A DNA stretch of 12,431 nucleotides, taken from contig JAGXHB010000132.1 in NCBI GenBank assembly GCA_024636425.1, forward strand, positions 1 to 12,431. The letters run 5' to 3'. Position 1 is the stretch's first letter. Every line of letters begins with the position of its first letter. This document shows, piece by piece, positions 12,064-12,431 of this stretch. The notes under the pieces were generated by a model. That model saw nothing but the letters and a program-made list of their open reading frames with translations, was not told where the DNA came from and made no database searches. Both the position numbers and the translations under genes were made by a program. The DNA comes from Roseobacter sp. Its GTDB lineage: Bacteria; Pseudomonadota; Alphaproteobacteria; Rhodobacterales; Rhodobacteraceae.

Positions 12064-12431
12064 CTAAAGCCCCAGCTTGTCGCGCATGAAGGCCAGCGCC
12101 ACGCTCAGACCGTCGGGCGCGATGCCGTGACCTGTGCCTTTCATGATATGGGCGAACACATCTGTCCAGCCCGCTTCCTGAAGCGCTTCGGCAGCTTGCG
12201 GCAGGGATTGCGGCGGCACCACTTCGTCAACGTCGCCATGCACCAGCAGGACGGGCGGGCGCACCACGGCATCGTCGGCAAGCGTTTCGGGCCGCAGCAG
12301 ACGCCCCGAGAACGCAACGACACCGGCGACCGCATCTTCGCGGCGGGGGGCAACGTGCAGGGCCATCATCGTCCCTTGCGAGAAACCGAAAAGCACCACC
12401 TGTTCGGGCAGCAGGTCTTCATCGACCATCA
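12064..12431 (-). CDS. Alpha/beta hydrolase, carboxylesterase-like (partial)
   Basis: Only the C-terminal part (about 122 residues) is in the window; the 5' end runs off the right edge. The catalytic triad is visible: the serine in the nucleophile elbow GFSQGTMMAL, the aspartate in LLVHGDVDEVVP, and the histidine in GTGHGI near the end. The order and spacing fit the phospholipase/carboxylesterase (YpfH/dienelactone hydrolase-like) group of cytosolic esterases, which are usually 200-230 residues, so roughly 100 residues are missing. The exact substrate cannot be predicted. The stop TAG at 12064 is followed by a GC-rich hairpin. It is on the same strand as the HNH gene but 181 bases away, with the HNH promoter between them, so they are likely separate units. 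Confidence 0.85.
   Translation of the reverse strand, partial: MVDEDLLPEQVVLFGFSQGTMMALHVAPRREDAVAGVVAFSGRLLRPETLADDAVVRPPVLLVHGDVDEVVPPQSLPQAAEALQEAGWTDVFAHIMKGTGHGIAPDGLSVALAFMRDKLGL

Overview
The window looks like the chromosome of an alphaproteobacterium of the Rhodobacteraceae (Roseobacter) type. Supporting this are the high GC content, the double-length dCTP deaminase typical of that class, the gene order dgt-argS-SPOR-nagZ-scpA-scpB, and two small-family genes that resemble ones I recall only from Rhodobacteraceae. No insertion sequence, phage gene, integrase, CRISPR array or rRNA is visible. The species is an inference and cannot be fixed from the sequence alone.

Layout. (1) 1-1303, rightward: a tRNA-Pro(GGG) gene, its terminator, then dcd. 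(2) 1374-8220, leftward: a compact block of dgt, argS, a SPOR-domain membrane protein, nagZ, scpA, scpB and a 76-residue unknown protein. From the SPOR gene to scpB the genes overlap by 1-8 bases, so translation is probably coupled. The block combines dNTP turnover, Arg-tRNA charging, septal peptidoglycan binding, peptidoglycan recycling and the condensin accessory subunits. (3) 8306-8629, rightward: erpA, an A-type Fe-S carrier, divergent from dgt over an 85-base shared promoter region. (4) 8685-10054, leftward: the least explained part. A 75-residue protein made largely of three 20-residue repeats ending in LF(S/T)(S/T) is followed by a perfect 14-bp hairpin and then by a 354-residue protein of unknown function. 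A perfect 31-base palindrome lies 28 bases upstream of the small gene. (5) 10055-10415: a 361-base intergenic stretch with three same-strand DnaA boxes (two perfect) beside an AT-rich segment. (6) 10416-11225, rightward: xthA. (7) 11298-11882, leftward: an HNH endonuclease with a strong predicted promoter and a hairpin near the 5' end of its transcript. (8) 12064-12431, leftward: the C-terminal part of an alpha/beta hydrolase cut off by the window edge.

Most of the window is ordinary core chromosome. The two places that deserve attention are the repeat-peptide / unknown-protein pair with its ordered palindromes (8675-10113) and the neighbouring DnaA-box cluster (10177-10262).
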